A DNA stretch of 64,000 bases from Xiphydria camelus (Eukaryota > Arthropoda > Insecta > Hymenoptera > Xiphydriidae), in contig OY783198.1 in assembly GCA_963678675.1 (NCBI GenBank), forward strand, positions 12,720,580 to 12,784,579, given 5' to 3'. How positions within the stretch are numbered: position 1 is the first letter of the stretch; each line of letters starts with the position of its first letter. The position numbers and the translations under genes are program-made. A model generated the notes under the pieces. That model ran no database searches, was not told the DNA's origin, and worked only from the letters and a program-made list of their open reading frames with translations. Below, one piece after another: positions 52,228 through 62,251 of the stretch.

Positions 52228-55200
52228 ATTTTTTTCAATAATTTTTTTTATAAATTTTTTTAGTCGAATTTTGTAGTAACGATTTACAATAATTTTCCTG
52301 TCAAATGATGCCCTTTCCTTTTTATACATAAATCTTGAACATGATCTTAATTGACTTCAAATCTCTTTTGAAGAGTATTTTACGTATCAATTTTTGTTGG
52401 CAGTGGATGAACATGCCGCCTTTTATACAGAGAATCTGCTTTTGTGGAGGTAAAGTATTACGGGAGAACTTCTGCCGAAATTGTTGCCGGCAGAATGCGA
52501 CCGCCCATAGGTGAACGAGGCGTAACACAAAATGCGTCACGGGACGCCTGCTAGATGTAAAACATCGAAATCTTCTTTGCGGAAAGTAGGCGATAGGAAG
52601 GATGGACCACGCGTCTGTCGAAAGAACACATGAGCCATTGCGCAACTATACTTTATAACTGTGAACTAATAAACGGTACGAACCGTTGTGTCGAATTTCG
52701 TTTATCGCGAGACGAACCGGTGGCAGAGTTAAGAGAGAGTAAACTAAATGCGTTTTTTCAATTAGACAAGTTAGGGTCAAGTGGTGTAAAAACGAGACTA
52801 GAAATGTGTTGGATAAAAACGAGACACTCGTATAAATCATACTAAAATACATTGAGTTCACAAGTTCGATTTTTAAACTCAAACTAAATGTATTTTGGTA
52901 TGATTTGTACGAGTGTCTCGTTTCGATGGCAAACTCCAACTTTTGAATTTCCCTGACATTTGGCAGGAAGTGGTTGGGTCGGTCCTATAGTCATTCATAT
53001 GTACTTAATAATAAAAAGCTATTCTCCTACATGTATACATATTCTCCTGATGAATAAATTCCAAAAAGTAGTGTAATCCCCCCACAAAAGCAGACTCTCT
53101 TTAAAAAAAGGCGGCATGTTCATTCAGTGCCAACGAAAATTGATACGTAAAATACTCTCCAAAAAAGATTTGAAATCAATTAAAGTCGCCATGTTCAAGA
53201 TTTATATAAAAAATAAGGCATCGTTTGGAAGTAAAAATTATTGTAAATCAAGTTACTACAAAATTCAACTAAAAAAATTTATAAAAAAATGTTAATAAAA
53301 AAGAACGCCGCATTTTTTTTCAAAATAAAAAATTCAGACAGAATTATACTCGATGTTTATGCACTTATGATTTGAAATAAATTCATACACTCTCTTATAT
53401 GATACCACCAGTATACCGAATGTCGTACGGGAAACCGATCAGGCAGGGGCCTTCTGAATTTCTTTTAATTTGACTTCGGCAGTGCAATTTATGAATCATT
53501 CTAGCACCGTCCAAGCACTGCCAAATATTCGGTATATTGGACAAAATATGAAAACTTGCACGCGGCAAGTTCTTTTTTATTAATTTTTTTTAATAATTTT
53601 TTTTATAAATTTTTTTAGTCGAATTTTGTAGTAACGATTTACAATAATTTTCCTGTCAAATGATGCCCTTTCCTTTTTATACATAAATCTTGAACATGAT
53701 CTTAATTGACTTCAAATCTCTTTTGAAGAGTATTTTACGTATCAATTTTTGTTGGCAGTGGATGAACATGCCGCCTTTTATACAGAGAATCTGCTTTTGT
53801 GGAGGTAAAGTATTACGGGAGAACTTCTGCCGAAATTGTTGCCGGCAGAATGCGACCGCCCATAGGTGAACGAGGCGTAACACAAAATGCGTCACGGAAC
53901 GCCTGCTAGATGTAAAACATCGAAATCTTCTTTGCGGAAAGTAGGCGATAGGACACGCGTCTGTCGAAAGAACACATGAGCCAGTGCGCAACTATACTTT
54001 ATAACTGTGAACTAATAAACGGTACGAACCGTTGTGTCGAATTTCGTTTATCGCGAGACGAACCGGTGGCAGAGTTAAGAGAGAGTAAACTTAATGCGTT
54101 TTTTCAATTAGACAAGTTAGGGTCAAGTGGTGTAAAAACGAGACTAGAAATGTGTTGGATAAAAACGAGACACTCGTATAAATCATACTAAAATACATTG
54201 AGTTCACAAGTTCGATTTTTAAACTCAAACTAAATGTATTTTGGTATGAATTGTACGAGTGTCTCGTTTCGATGGCAAACTCCAACTTTTGAATTTCCCT
54301 GACATTTGGCAGGAAGTGGTTGGGTCGGTCCTATAGTCATTCATATGTACTTAATAATAAAAAGCTATTCTCCTACATGTATACATATTCTCCTGATGAA
54401 TAAATTCCAAAAAGTAGTGTAATCCCCCCACAAAAGCAGACTCTCTTTAAAAAAAGGCGGCATGTTCATTCAGTGCCAACGAAAATTGATACGTAAAATA
54501 CTCTCCAAAAAAGATTTGAAATCAATTAAAATCGCCATGTTCAAGATTTATATAAAAAATAAGGCATCGTTTGGAAGTAAAAATTATTGTAAATCAAGTT
54601 ACTACAAAATTCGACTAAAAAAATTTATAAAAAAATGTTAATAAAAAAGAACGCCGTATTTTTTTTCAAAATAAAAAATTCAGACAGAATTATACTCGAT
54701 GTTTATGCACTTATGATTTGAAATAAATTCATACACTCTCTTATATGATACCACCAGTATACCGAATGTCGTACGGGAAACCGATCAGGCAGGGGCCTTC
54801 TGAATTTCTTTTAATTTGACTTCGGCAGTGCAATTTATGAATCATTCTAGCACCGTCCAAGCACTGCCAAATATTCGGTATATTGGACAAAATATGAAAA
54901 CTTGCACGCGGCAAGTTCTTTTTTATTAATTTTTTTCAATAATTTTTTTTATAAATTTTTTTAGTCGAATTTTGTAGTAACGATTTACAATAATTTTCCT
55001 GTCAAATGATGCCCTTTCCTTTTTATACATAAATCTTGAACATGATCTTAATTGACTTCAAATCTCTTTTGAAGAGTATTTTACGTATCAATTTTTGTTG
55101 GCAGTGGATGAACATGCCGCCTTTTATACAGAGAATCTGCTTTTGTGGAGGTAAAGTATTACGGGAGAACTTCTGCCGAAATTGTTGCCGGCAGAATGCG

Positions 55201-57628
55201 ACCGCCCATAGGTGAACGAGGCGTAACACAAAATGCGTCACGGGACGCCTGCTAGATGTAAAACATCGAAATCTTCTTTGCGGAAAGTAGGCGATAGGAA
55301 GGATGGACCACGCGTCTGTCGAAAGAACACATGAGCCATTGCGCAACTATACTTTATAACTGTGAACTAATAAACGGTACGAACCGTTGTGTCGAATTTC
55401 GTTTATCGCGAGACGAACCGGTGGCAGAGTTAAGAGAGAGTAAACTAAATGCGTTTTTTCAATTAGACAAGTTAGGGTCAAGTGGTGTAAAAACGAGACT
55501 AGAAATGTGTTGGATAAAAACGAGACACTCGTATAAATCATACTAAAATACATTGAGTTCACAAGTTCGATTTTTAAACTCAAACTAAATGTATTTTGGT
55601 ATGATTTGTACGAGTGTCTCGTTTCGATGGCAAACTCCAACTTTTGAATTTCCCTGACATTTGGCAGGAAGTGGTTGGGTCGGTCCTATAGTCATTCATA
55701 TGTACTTAATAATAAAAAGCTATTCTCCTACATGTATACATATTCTCCTGATGAATAAATTCCAAAAAGTAGTGTAATCCCCCCACAAAAGCAGACTCTC
55801 TTTAAAAAAAGGCGGCATGTTCATTCAGTGCCAACGAAAATTGATACGTAAAATACTCTCCAAAAAAGATTTGAAATCAATTAAAGTCGCCATGTTCAAG
55901 ATTTATATAAAAAATAAGGCATCGTTTGGAAGTAAAAATTATTGTAAATCAAGTTACTACAAAATTCGACTAAAAAAATTTATAAAAAAATGTTAATAAA
56001 AAAGAACGCCGCATTTTTTTTCAAAATAAAAAATTCAGACAGAATTATACTCGATGTTTATGCACTTATGATTTGAAATAAATTCATACACTCTCTTATA
56101 TGATACCACCAGTATACCGAATGTCGTACGGGAAACCGATCAGGCAGGGGCCTTCTGAATTTCTTTTAATTTGACTTCGGCAGTGCAATTTATGAATCAT
56201 TCTAGCACCGTCCAAGCACTGCCAAATATTCGGTATATTGGACAAAATATGAAAACTTGCACGCGGCAAGTTCTTTTTTATTAATTTTTTTTAATAATTT
56301 TTTTTATAAATTTTTTTAGTCGAATTTTGTAGTAACGATTTACAATAATTTTCCTGTCAAATGATGCCCTTTCCTTTTTATACATAAATCTTGAACATGA
56401 TCTTAATTGACTTCAAATCTCTTTTGAAGAGTATTTTACGTATCAATTTTTGTTGGCAGTGGATGAACATGCCGCCTTTTATACAGAGAATCTGCTTTTG
56501 TGGAGGTAAAGTATTACGGGAGAACTTCTGCCGAAATTGTTGCCGGCAGAATGCGACCGCCCATAGGTGAACGAGGCGTAACACAAAATGCGTCACGGAA
56601 CGCCTGCTAGATGTAAAACATCGAAATCTTCTTTGCGGAAAGTAGGCGATAGGACACGCGTCTGTCGAAAGAACACATGAGCCAGTGCGCAACTATACTT
56701 TATAACTGTGAACTAATAAACGGTACGAACCGTTGTGTCGAATTTCGTTTATCGCGAGACGAACCGGTGGCAGAGTTAAGAGAGAGTAAACTAAATGCGT
56801 TTTTTCAATTAGACAAGTTAGGGTCAAGTGGTGTAAAAACGAGACTAGAAATGTGTTGGATAAAAACGAGACACTCGTATAAATCATACTAAAATACATT
56901 GAGTTCACAAGTTCGATTTTTAAACTCAAACTAAATGTATTTTAGTATGATTTGTACGAGTGTTTCGTTTCGATGGCAAACTCCAACTTTTGAATTTCCC
57001 TGACATTTGGCAGGAAGTGGTTGGGTCGGTCCTATAGTCATTCATATGTACTTAATAATAAAAAGCTATTCTCCTACATGTATACATATTCTCCTGATGA
57101 ATAAATTCCAAAAAGTAGTGTAATCCCCCTACAAAAGCAGACTCTCTTTAAAAAAAGGCGGCATGTTCATTCAGTGCCAACGAAAATAGATACGTAAAAT
57201 ACTCTCCAAAAAAGATTTGAAATCAATTAAAGTCGCCATGTTCAAGATTTATATAAAAAATAAGGCATCGTTTGAAAGTAAAAATTATTGTAAATCAAGT
57301 TACTACAAAATTCGACTAAAAAAATTTATAAAAAAATGTTAATAAAAAAGAACGCCGCATTTTTTTCAAAATAAAAAATTCAGACAGAATTATACTCGAT
57401 GTTTATGCACTTATGATTTGAAATAAATTCAAACACTCTCTTATATGATACCACCAGTATACCGAATGTCGTACGGGAAACCGATCAGTCAGGGGCCTTC
57501 TGAATTTCTTTTAATTTGACTTCGGCAGTGCAATTTATGAATCATTCTAACACCGTCCAAGCACTGCCAAATATTCGGTATATTGGACAAAATATGAAAA
57601 CTTGCACGCGGCAAGTTCTTTTTTATTA
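52228..57628. repeat. Heptameric higher-order repeat, incomplete copy 4 (units 39-42)
   Basis: Unit order is A B A B, beginning at the third A-A junction. Unit 40 shares the TATGAATTGTACG variant with the B* units of copy 3. Private changes rise sharply in unit 42, for example TTTTAGTATGATTTG, GTGTTTCG, CCCCCTACAAAAG, GATCAGTCAGGGG and TCTAACACCG. It leads into the decayed edge. Confidence 0.75.
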
Positions 57629-59043
57629 ATTTTTTTAAATAATTTTTTTATAAATTTTTTTAGTCGAATTTTGTAGTAACGATTTACAATAATTTTCCTG
57701 TCAAATGATGCCCTTTCCTTTTTATACATAAATCTTGAACATGATCTTAATTGACTTCAAATCTCTTTTGAAGAGTATTTTACGTATCAATTTTTGTTGG
57801 CAGTGGATGAACATGCCGCCTTTTATACAGAGAATCTGCTTTTGTGGAGGTAAAGTATTACGGGAGAACTTCTGCCGAAATTGTTGCCGGCAGAATGCGA
57901 CCGCCCATAGGTGAACGAGGCGTAACACAAAATGCGTCACGGGACGCCTGCTAGATGTAAAACATCGAAATCTTCTTTGCGGAAAGTAGGCGATAGGAAG
58001 GATGGACCACGCGTCTGTCGAAAGAACACATGAGCCAGTGCGCAACTATACTTTATAACTGTGAACTAATAAACGGTACGAACCGTTGTGTCGAATTTCG
58101 TTTATCGCGAGACGAACCGGTGGCAGAGTTAAGAGAGAGTAAACTAAATGCGTTTTTTCAATTAGACAAGTTAGGGTCAAGTGGTGTAAAAACGAGACAA
58201 GAAATGTGTTGGATAAAAACGAGACACTCGTATAAATCATACTAAAATACATTGAGTTCACAAGTTCGATTTTTAAACTCAAACTAAATGTATTTTAGTA
58301 TGATTTGTACGAGTGTTTCGTTTCGATGGCAAACTCCAACTTTTGAATTTCCCTGACATTTGGCAGGAAGTGGTTGGGTCGGTCCTATAGTCATTCATAT
58401 GTACTTAATAATAAAAAGCTATTCTCCTACATGTATACATATTCTCCTGATGAATAAATTCCAAAATGTAGTGTAATCCCCCCACAAAAGCAGACTCTCT
58501 TTAAAAAAAGGCGGCATGTTCATTCAGTGCCAACGAAAATTGATACGTAGAATACTCTCCAAGAAAGATTTGAAATCAATTAAAATCGCCATGTTCAAGA
58601 TTTATATAAAAAATGAGGCATCGTTTGAAAGTAAAAATTATTGTAAATCAAGTTACTACAAAATTCGACGAAAAAAATTTATAAAAAAATGTTAATAAAA
58701 AAGAACGCCGCATTTTTTTTCAAAATAAAAAATTCAGACAGAATTATACTCGATGTTTATGCACTTATGATTTTAAATAAATTCATACACTCTCTTATAT
58801 GATACCACCAGTATACCGACCATTGTCGTACGGGAAACCGATCAGGCAGGGGCCTTCTGAATTTCTTTTAATTTGACTTCGGCAGTGCAATTTATGAATC
58901 ATTCTAGCACCGTCCAAGCACTGCCAATTATTCGGTATATTGGACAAAATATGAAACTTAAACGCGGCAAGTTCTTTTTTATTAAATTTTATATTTTTTA
59001 AATAAATTTTTTAGTCGAATTTTTTAGTGACTTGATTTACAAA
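57629..59043. repeat. Decayed terminal unit (43) and stub of unit 44
   Basis: This A-type unit carries many substitutions seen nowhere else in the array, among them GAGACAAGAAATG, CCAAAATGTAG, CGTAGAATACTCTCC, AAAATGAGGC, TTCGACGAAAAA, an inserted CAT in CCGACCATTGTCG, and loss of the CTTGC half of the linker hairpin. A stub of the next unit's left arm follows and homology stops around 59,043. Such decay is expected at an array edge that rarely takes part in exchange. Confidence 0.85.
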
Positions 59044-59207
59044 AAGGTGTGAGTGCCGTTGTACTCACGGAGGATGTTTATCTTACAATTATCTGCGGTC
59101 CGAGTTTAATTGGGGAATATGACGTCGTAGTTCGTCATAAAGAAGTTTAATTTTTTCTATAATAAAATATTTATTATTATTATATTAGATTTATAACTTA
59201 CTAGCAG
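59044..59207. other. A/T-rich spacer between array and foldback-like element
   Basis: No gene is seen. A 6-bp hairpin (GTGAGT 59049-59054 with ACTCAC 59063-59068) stands right after the array end. A run of short ATT repeats follows near 59,170-59,190. Nothing here matches the satellite. Confidence 0.6.
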
Positions 59208-59267
59208 CCCGTCCCGGCTTCGCACGGGTAGATTGTGGATTGATTTTGTCCGTCCACCATTGTTTAA

Positions 59268-59351
59268 ATACATTTTTAATACAAAACTTACAGTATTTTT
59301 CCCGGGCTACGCAATGGTCATATTGGATTTGACCTTGACCATGACCAAGGT
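59268..59351 (+). repeat. Left inverted arm of the foldback-like element
   Basis: It matches the reverse complement of 60221-60295. Shared blocks are TTTAATACAAAACTT, TTTTCCCG, TATTGGATTTGACCTTGACC and TGACC. It has an extra segment around GGGCTACGCAATG. TCAAGGTCA-type half-sites occur here and just downstream (59357-59365). Confidence 0.8.
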
Positions 59352-59460
59352 TATATCAAGGTCAAATTAATTTTTTTTCACGTTCAAATGTGTCCTTGAC
59401 CATTCTTTTCATGTTACCTTTATTGTCAGCGGAGGTCAAATTTAGGTCAAGTATAGTTCG

Positions 59461-60210
59461 ACTTTTTGAACCCCATGTATAAGATTTACTAACTCAGAAA
59501 CCTTCGCGGATATGCGTCCAAATGTTCCCCAAATTTTCATCGCAATCGGATGAACGGTTTAGGAAGGCATAATAATCATCCCTACCGGTACTTTTTGAAC
59601 ACCCTGTATAAGATTTACTAACTCAGAAACCTTCGCGGGCATGCGTCCAACCATTTCCCAACTTTTCATCGCAATCGGATGAACGGTTTAAGAAGGCATA
59701 ATAATCATCAGTACCGGTACTTTTTGAACACCTTTTATAAGATTTACTAACTCAGAAACCTTCGCGGGCATGCGTCCAACCATTCCCCAAAGTTTCATCG
59801 CAATCGGATGAACGGTTTAGGAATGCATAATAATCATCCGTACCGGTACTTTTTGAACACCCTGTATAAGATTTACTAACTCAAACCTTTGCGGATATGC
59901 GTCCAACTGTTCCCCAAATTTTCGTCGCAATCGGATGAACGGTTTAGGAAGGCATAATAATCATCTGTACCTGTACTTTTTGAACACCCTGTATAAGATT
60001 TACTAACTCAGAAACCTTCGCGGGCATGCGTCCAACCATTCCCCAACTTTTCATCGCAATCGGATGAACGGTTTAGGAAGGCATAATAATCATCAGTACT
60101 GGTACTTTTTGAACACCCTGTATAAGATTTACTAACTCAGAAACCTTCGCGGGCATGCGTCCAACCATTCCCCAAAGTTTCATCGCATCGGATGAACGGT
60201 TTAGGAAGGC
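59461..60210 (+). repeat. 129-bp minisatellite, six copies
   Basis: Copies begin with ACTTTTTGAAC at 59461, 59590, 59719, 59848, 59975 and 60104. Spacing is 129 bp except for one 127-bp copy that has lost bases in AACTCA(GAA)ACC. Each copy includes AAGATTTACTAACTCA, TTCGCGG, ATGCGTCCAA and CGGATGAACGGTTTAGGAA. The last copy is cut short at the right inverted arm. Short open frames across it are incidental. Confidence 0.93.
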
Positions 60211-60220
60211 GTTTGATATT

Positions 60221-60295
60221 ACCTTAAAGGTCACGGTCAAGGTCAAATCCAATACGACCACGGGAAAATCCTTAAAGTTTTGTATTAAACATTTT
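60221..60295 (-). repeat. Right inverted arm of the foldback-like element
   Basis: This is the partner of 59268-59351. It contains GGTCACGGTCAAGGTCAAAT, then AAGTTTTGTATTAAACAT, mirroring the left arm. It directly follows the last, truncated minisatellite copy. Confidence 0.8.
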
Positions 60296-60456
60296 TCTCT
60301 AAAATGTTTTCCCGTTGAGATAATCCAGCTCGCGCGAATAGTATGCGCAGTAGCGCCACACACACACTGACGCAGTCACATGTACACGGCTTACGTCTGA
60401 CGCTCGATTTCCCAGGAAGGTCCCACCGTAGAGCGATAGCATAAATGTTTACACAT
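60296..60456. other. Unassigned spacer
   Basis: There is no gene or clear repeat apart from a short CA run at 60,357-60,367 (CACACACACAC). It separates the foldback-like element from the lone satellite fragment. Confidence 0.5.
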
Positions 60457-60816
60457 CAATAATTTTCCTTTCAAAAGATGCCCTTTCCTTTTTATATATA
60501 AATCTTGAACATGATCTTAATTAGTTTCAAATCTTTTTTGGAGAGTATTTTACGTATCAATTTTTGTTGGCAGTGGATGAACATGCCGCCTTTTTTACAA
60601 AGAATCTGCTTTTGTGGAGGTAAAGTATTACGGGAGAACTTCTGCCGAAATTGTTGCCGGCAGAATGCGACCACCCGGTGAACGAGGCGTAACCCAAAAT
60701 ACAAAATGCGTCACGGGACGCCTGCTAGATGTGAAACATCGAAATCTTCTTTGTGGAAAGTATGCGATAGGAAGGATGGACCACGCGTCTGCCGAAAGAA
60801 CACGTGAGCCAGTGCG
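60457..60816 (+). repeat. Diverged orphan satellite fragment
   Basis: This is about 360 bp homologous to unit positions 58-416, that is, most of the left arm and the first part of the loop. Substitutions and small indels are far more numerous than between array units. For example, ATAGG is lost around CCACCCGGTGAACG and there is a short insertion at AACCCAAAATACAAAATG. It carries the A-type 9-bp segment. It stops at GAGCCAGTGCG, where array units continue CAACTATAC, and G/C-rich sequence begins at once. Confidence 0.92.
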
Positions 60817-60834
60817 TTCCCCCGAGCGCGCTCC

Positions 60835-61494
60835 TCACGGTATCGGCTCCTCGGATGTTTGGCCTCTGGGTCGATACTCTAGTGGGACCCCCGCTCGATG
60901 ATGTGGATGGCGAGGGTCGTGAGGGGACGGTGACTCCCGTCGCCCCGGTAGTCCGCATTGGATGTTGAGTGGCGGAAATCTGCCGCGTCGGCCCCTCCTT
61001 GTTATTGCGATGGAGGCTGCCACGGTGGTGGTCGTCGTGGCCGAGGTCGTCGATGGTGGTGTCCTCGTCGAATCCGTCGTCGTCGCCGTCGCACGTATCG
61101 CCGCTCTTACGGTCCTTAAGCCCGCGCTACCCGAAGTAGTCGCGTGGCGAGAGCTCGCGGGGGCGGAGGTATTAATGCCAGATATGCTGGCTATCTATTG
61201 GGTGGGAGCTGTCGACCGGGGGTGCGATCGCTCGAAATGCGCCTTAACGTCTTTAAGGGCATACCTGCCCTTTCCGACGAAGGAGCACTGCGAGCACGCA
61301 TATTCAATATATAACCCCACATGAGCCGGCTCATTATTCCTGGCCATAAGGGCCAGGTGCTTTGACAGCTCCGCATTCCCTTTAAAACACCCCTTGGATC
61401 GAATCATGCTCGTTCCGCTGAAGTAGACCGGGCATCGAAATACCTCCGGTAGAGGTACCTCGAGCCTCAGAGGGACGCGTGGTGGTGTCGCCAT
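60835..61494 (-). pseudogene. Broken minus-strand ORF with C2H2-like zinc finger
   Basis: A minus-strand frame opens at a true ATG (61492-61494) and runs 99 codons to a TAG at 61195-61197. It then continues in the same frame for a further 119 codons to a TGA (60835-60837). Before the TAG lies a finger-like segment with Cys67-x2-Cys70 and His86-x4-His91; the Cys-His gap of 15 is longer than the usual 12. An earlier segment around Cys21 and His46 resembles a second, degraded finger. After the TAG the frame is rich in Thr, Ser, Ala and Arg. Zinc fingers plus a low-complexity linker occur at the N-terminus of R2-type and related retrotransposon proteins, so it may be a fragment of such an ORF. 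A host zinc-finger gene fragment or a chance frame is possible. Confidence 0.4.
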
Positions 61495-61519
61495 CTCGCA
61501 GTGGTCGGAGTAATCGGGA

Positions 61520-61540
61520 AACTTAACCGACGGTTAAGTT
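61520..61540. repeat. Perfect 9-bp palindrome with 3-bp centre
   Basis: AACTTAACC (61520-61528) and GGTTAAGTT (61532-61540) are exact reverse complements around GAC. It lies 25 bp upstream of the minus-strand zinc-finger ATG. Confidence 0.85.
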
Positions 61541-61655
61541 AAACTAACTAGGACTGGGGTACCCTAGGGGATTCGCCAGGCGGCGTGACGGTTTCCTGCC
61601 ACTGACCGACTAACTCCTCACATTAGAGGGGATAAGGAAGATGGCGGCAACTGAC

Positions 61656-61809
61656 GCGCGGGAGTCACTCCTAAGAGTGGCTCGCACGATGAGAGCTGTC
61701 ACCACCCGTGCAAAGAAGTTAGGGACACCGATGGGCACTTAGCCGCGGGGATCGCTCCTAAGAGCGACGCGCGCAGCAGAGCGCCTGTCACCCGGGGAGG
61801 TTAGAAAGG
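61656..61809 (+). repeat. Two related 5'-region repeats, each with a CTAA-loop hairpin
   Basis: A first copy from about 61656 and a second from about 61743 share GGGA-TC-CTCCTAAGAG, then GAG-GC-TGTCACC and GTTAG. Each contains a 5-bp hairpin with the same CTAA loop: CACTC/GAGTG (61666-61679) and CGCTC/GAGCG (61753-61766). The stem differs by a paired A-T to G-C change, so pairing is kept. Confidence 0.7.
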
Positions 61810-62251
61810 ATGTCAGGTCGGGTTAGGTCGCCTTGCAGCAACCGACACTCGGACGCCTTGGAGCAAAGCTCGCTGGCAGGTGAGTGGGGGTTCCCCCCCG
61901 TGGTCGGCCACCTTGTCGTGGTGGGGAGCTTATGATCGCCCGATGTGGTCCCCGGCTGGAGCCGGTGGGCGGGTGTTGCCGTCGGGGGCCGTAGCGGGCG
62001 GTCAACTAAGAGCCGACCGATCTCTAACGGGATCACCCTAGTGGTGGGGTCAAACACCACCGGTGTTCCCCCAGCCTTATTCCCCAATGCCGTAACCGTG
62101 CCCCAAGGCTGCATGGCACCAGGGGAGTGGTGTTCGGAACGGAACCCTCTGGGCACCAGGCCGAACCCAGTTGTATTGCAGGCCTTACGACGGTAACCGG
62201 GGCTCTGCCGTCGCGGACCTTTGGTTTCCCTAGGTTCTCGTGGGAACACAA

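Larger units (their letters stand above)
1..59043. repeat. 1.35-kb satellite array, about 43 tandem units
   Basis: The same 1.34-1.37 kb sequence recurs head-to-tail without a break, except for one LTR insertion. Taking position 1 as phase zero, units start at 1, 1352, 2704, 4059, 5410, 6762, 8105, 9457, 10800, 12146, 13492, 14844, 16190, 17541, 18884, 20230, 21598, 22944, 24299, 25645, 27000, 28346, 29701, 31047, 33308, 34663, 36009, 37364, 38710, 40065, 41411, 42766, 44123, 45469, 46824, 48171, 49526, 50873, 52228, 53583, 54929, 56284 and 57629. Units differ by only a few percent by eye. Type A has GGAAGGATGGACC after GCGATA and type B has a 9-bp deletion there. The array runs off the left edge and stops near 59,043. 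No unit encodes a credible protein. I do not recognise the satellite family. Confidence 0.97.
59208..60295. mobile_element. Foldback-like non-autonomous element with internal minisatellite
   Basis: Inverted arms of roughly 80 bp (59268-59351 and 60221-60295) flank about 870 bp that contains six copies of a 129-bp repeat. A small palindrome lies outside the left arm: CCCGT (59208-59212) with ACGGG (59224-59228). Both arms contain TATTGGATTTGACCTTGACC or a one-base variant of it. No transposase ORF is visible. The layout, inverted repeats around tandem repeats, recalls Foldback-type elements. Exact ends and target duplication could not be fixed, so the outer limits are approximate. Confidence 0.55.
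61495..62251 (+). promoter_or_regulatory. Likely 5' untranslated region of the R1-type element
   Basis: This is G/C-rich DNA between the minus-strand zinc-finger ATG and the plus-strand gag ATG. It includes a 21-bp palindrome (61520-61540), a KpnI-type palindrome GGGTACCC followed by TAGGGG near 61557, AAGATGGCGGC (61638-61648, a close match to YY1/Pho-type sites), two related hairpin-bearing repeats, and a self-complementary CCGGCT-GG-AGCCGG near 61,951. No long plus-strand ORF with an ATG is convincing. The 5' end of the retroelement is not fixed; it could lie anywhere from 60,817 to about 61,550. Confidence 0.45.

Noticed and set aside
1..59043. CRISPR array or bacterial repeat region
   Set aside because: Units are 1.35 kb and near-identical throughout, with no short repeat-spacer pattern and no cas genes.
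60073..60370. Overlapping ORFs of 96 and 71 codons across the minisatellite end
   Set aside because: They run through tandem repeat and inverted arm on opposite strands; repeat-derived chance frames.
61820..61840. Telomeric TTAGG motif near the retroelement leader
   Set aside because: A single GGTTAGG occurrence with no tandem run, so there is no evidence for a telomere or a telomere-targeted insertion.
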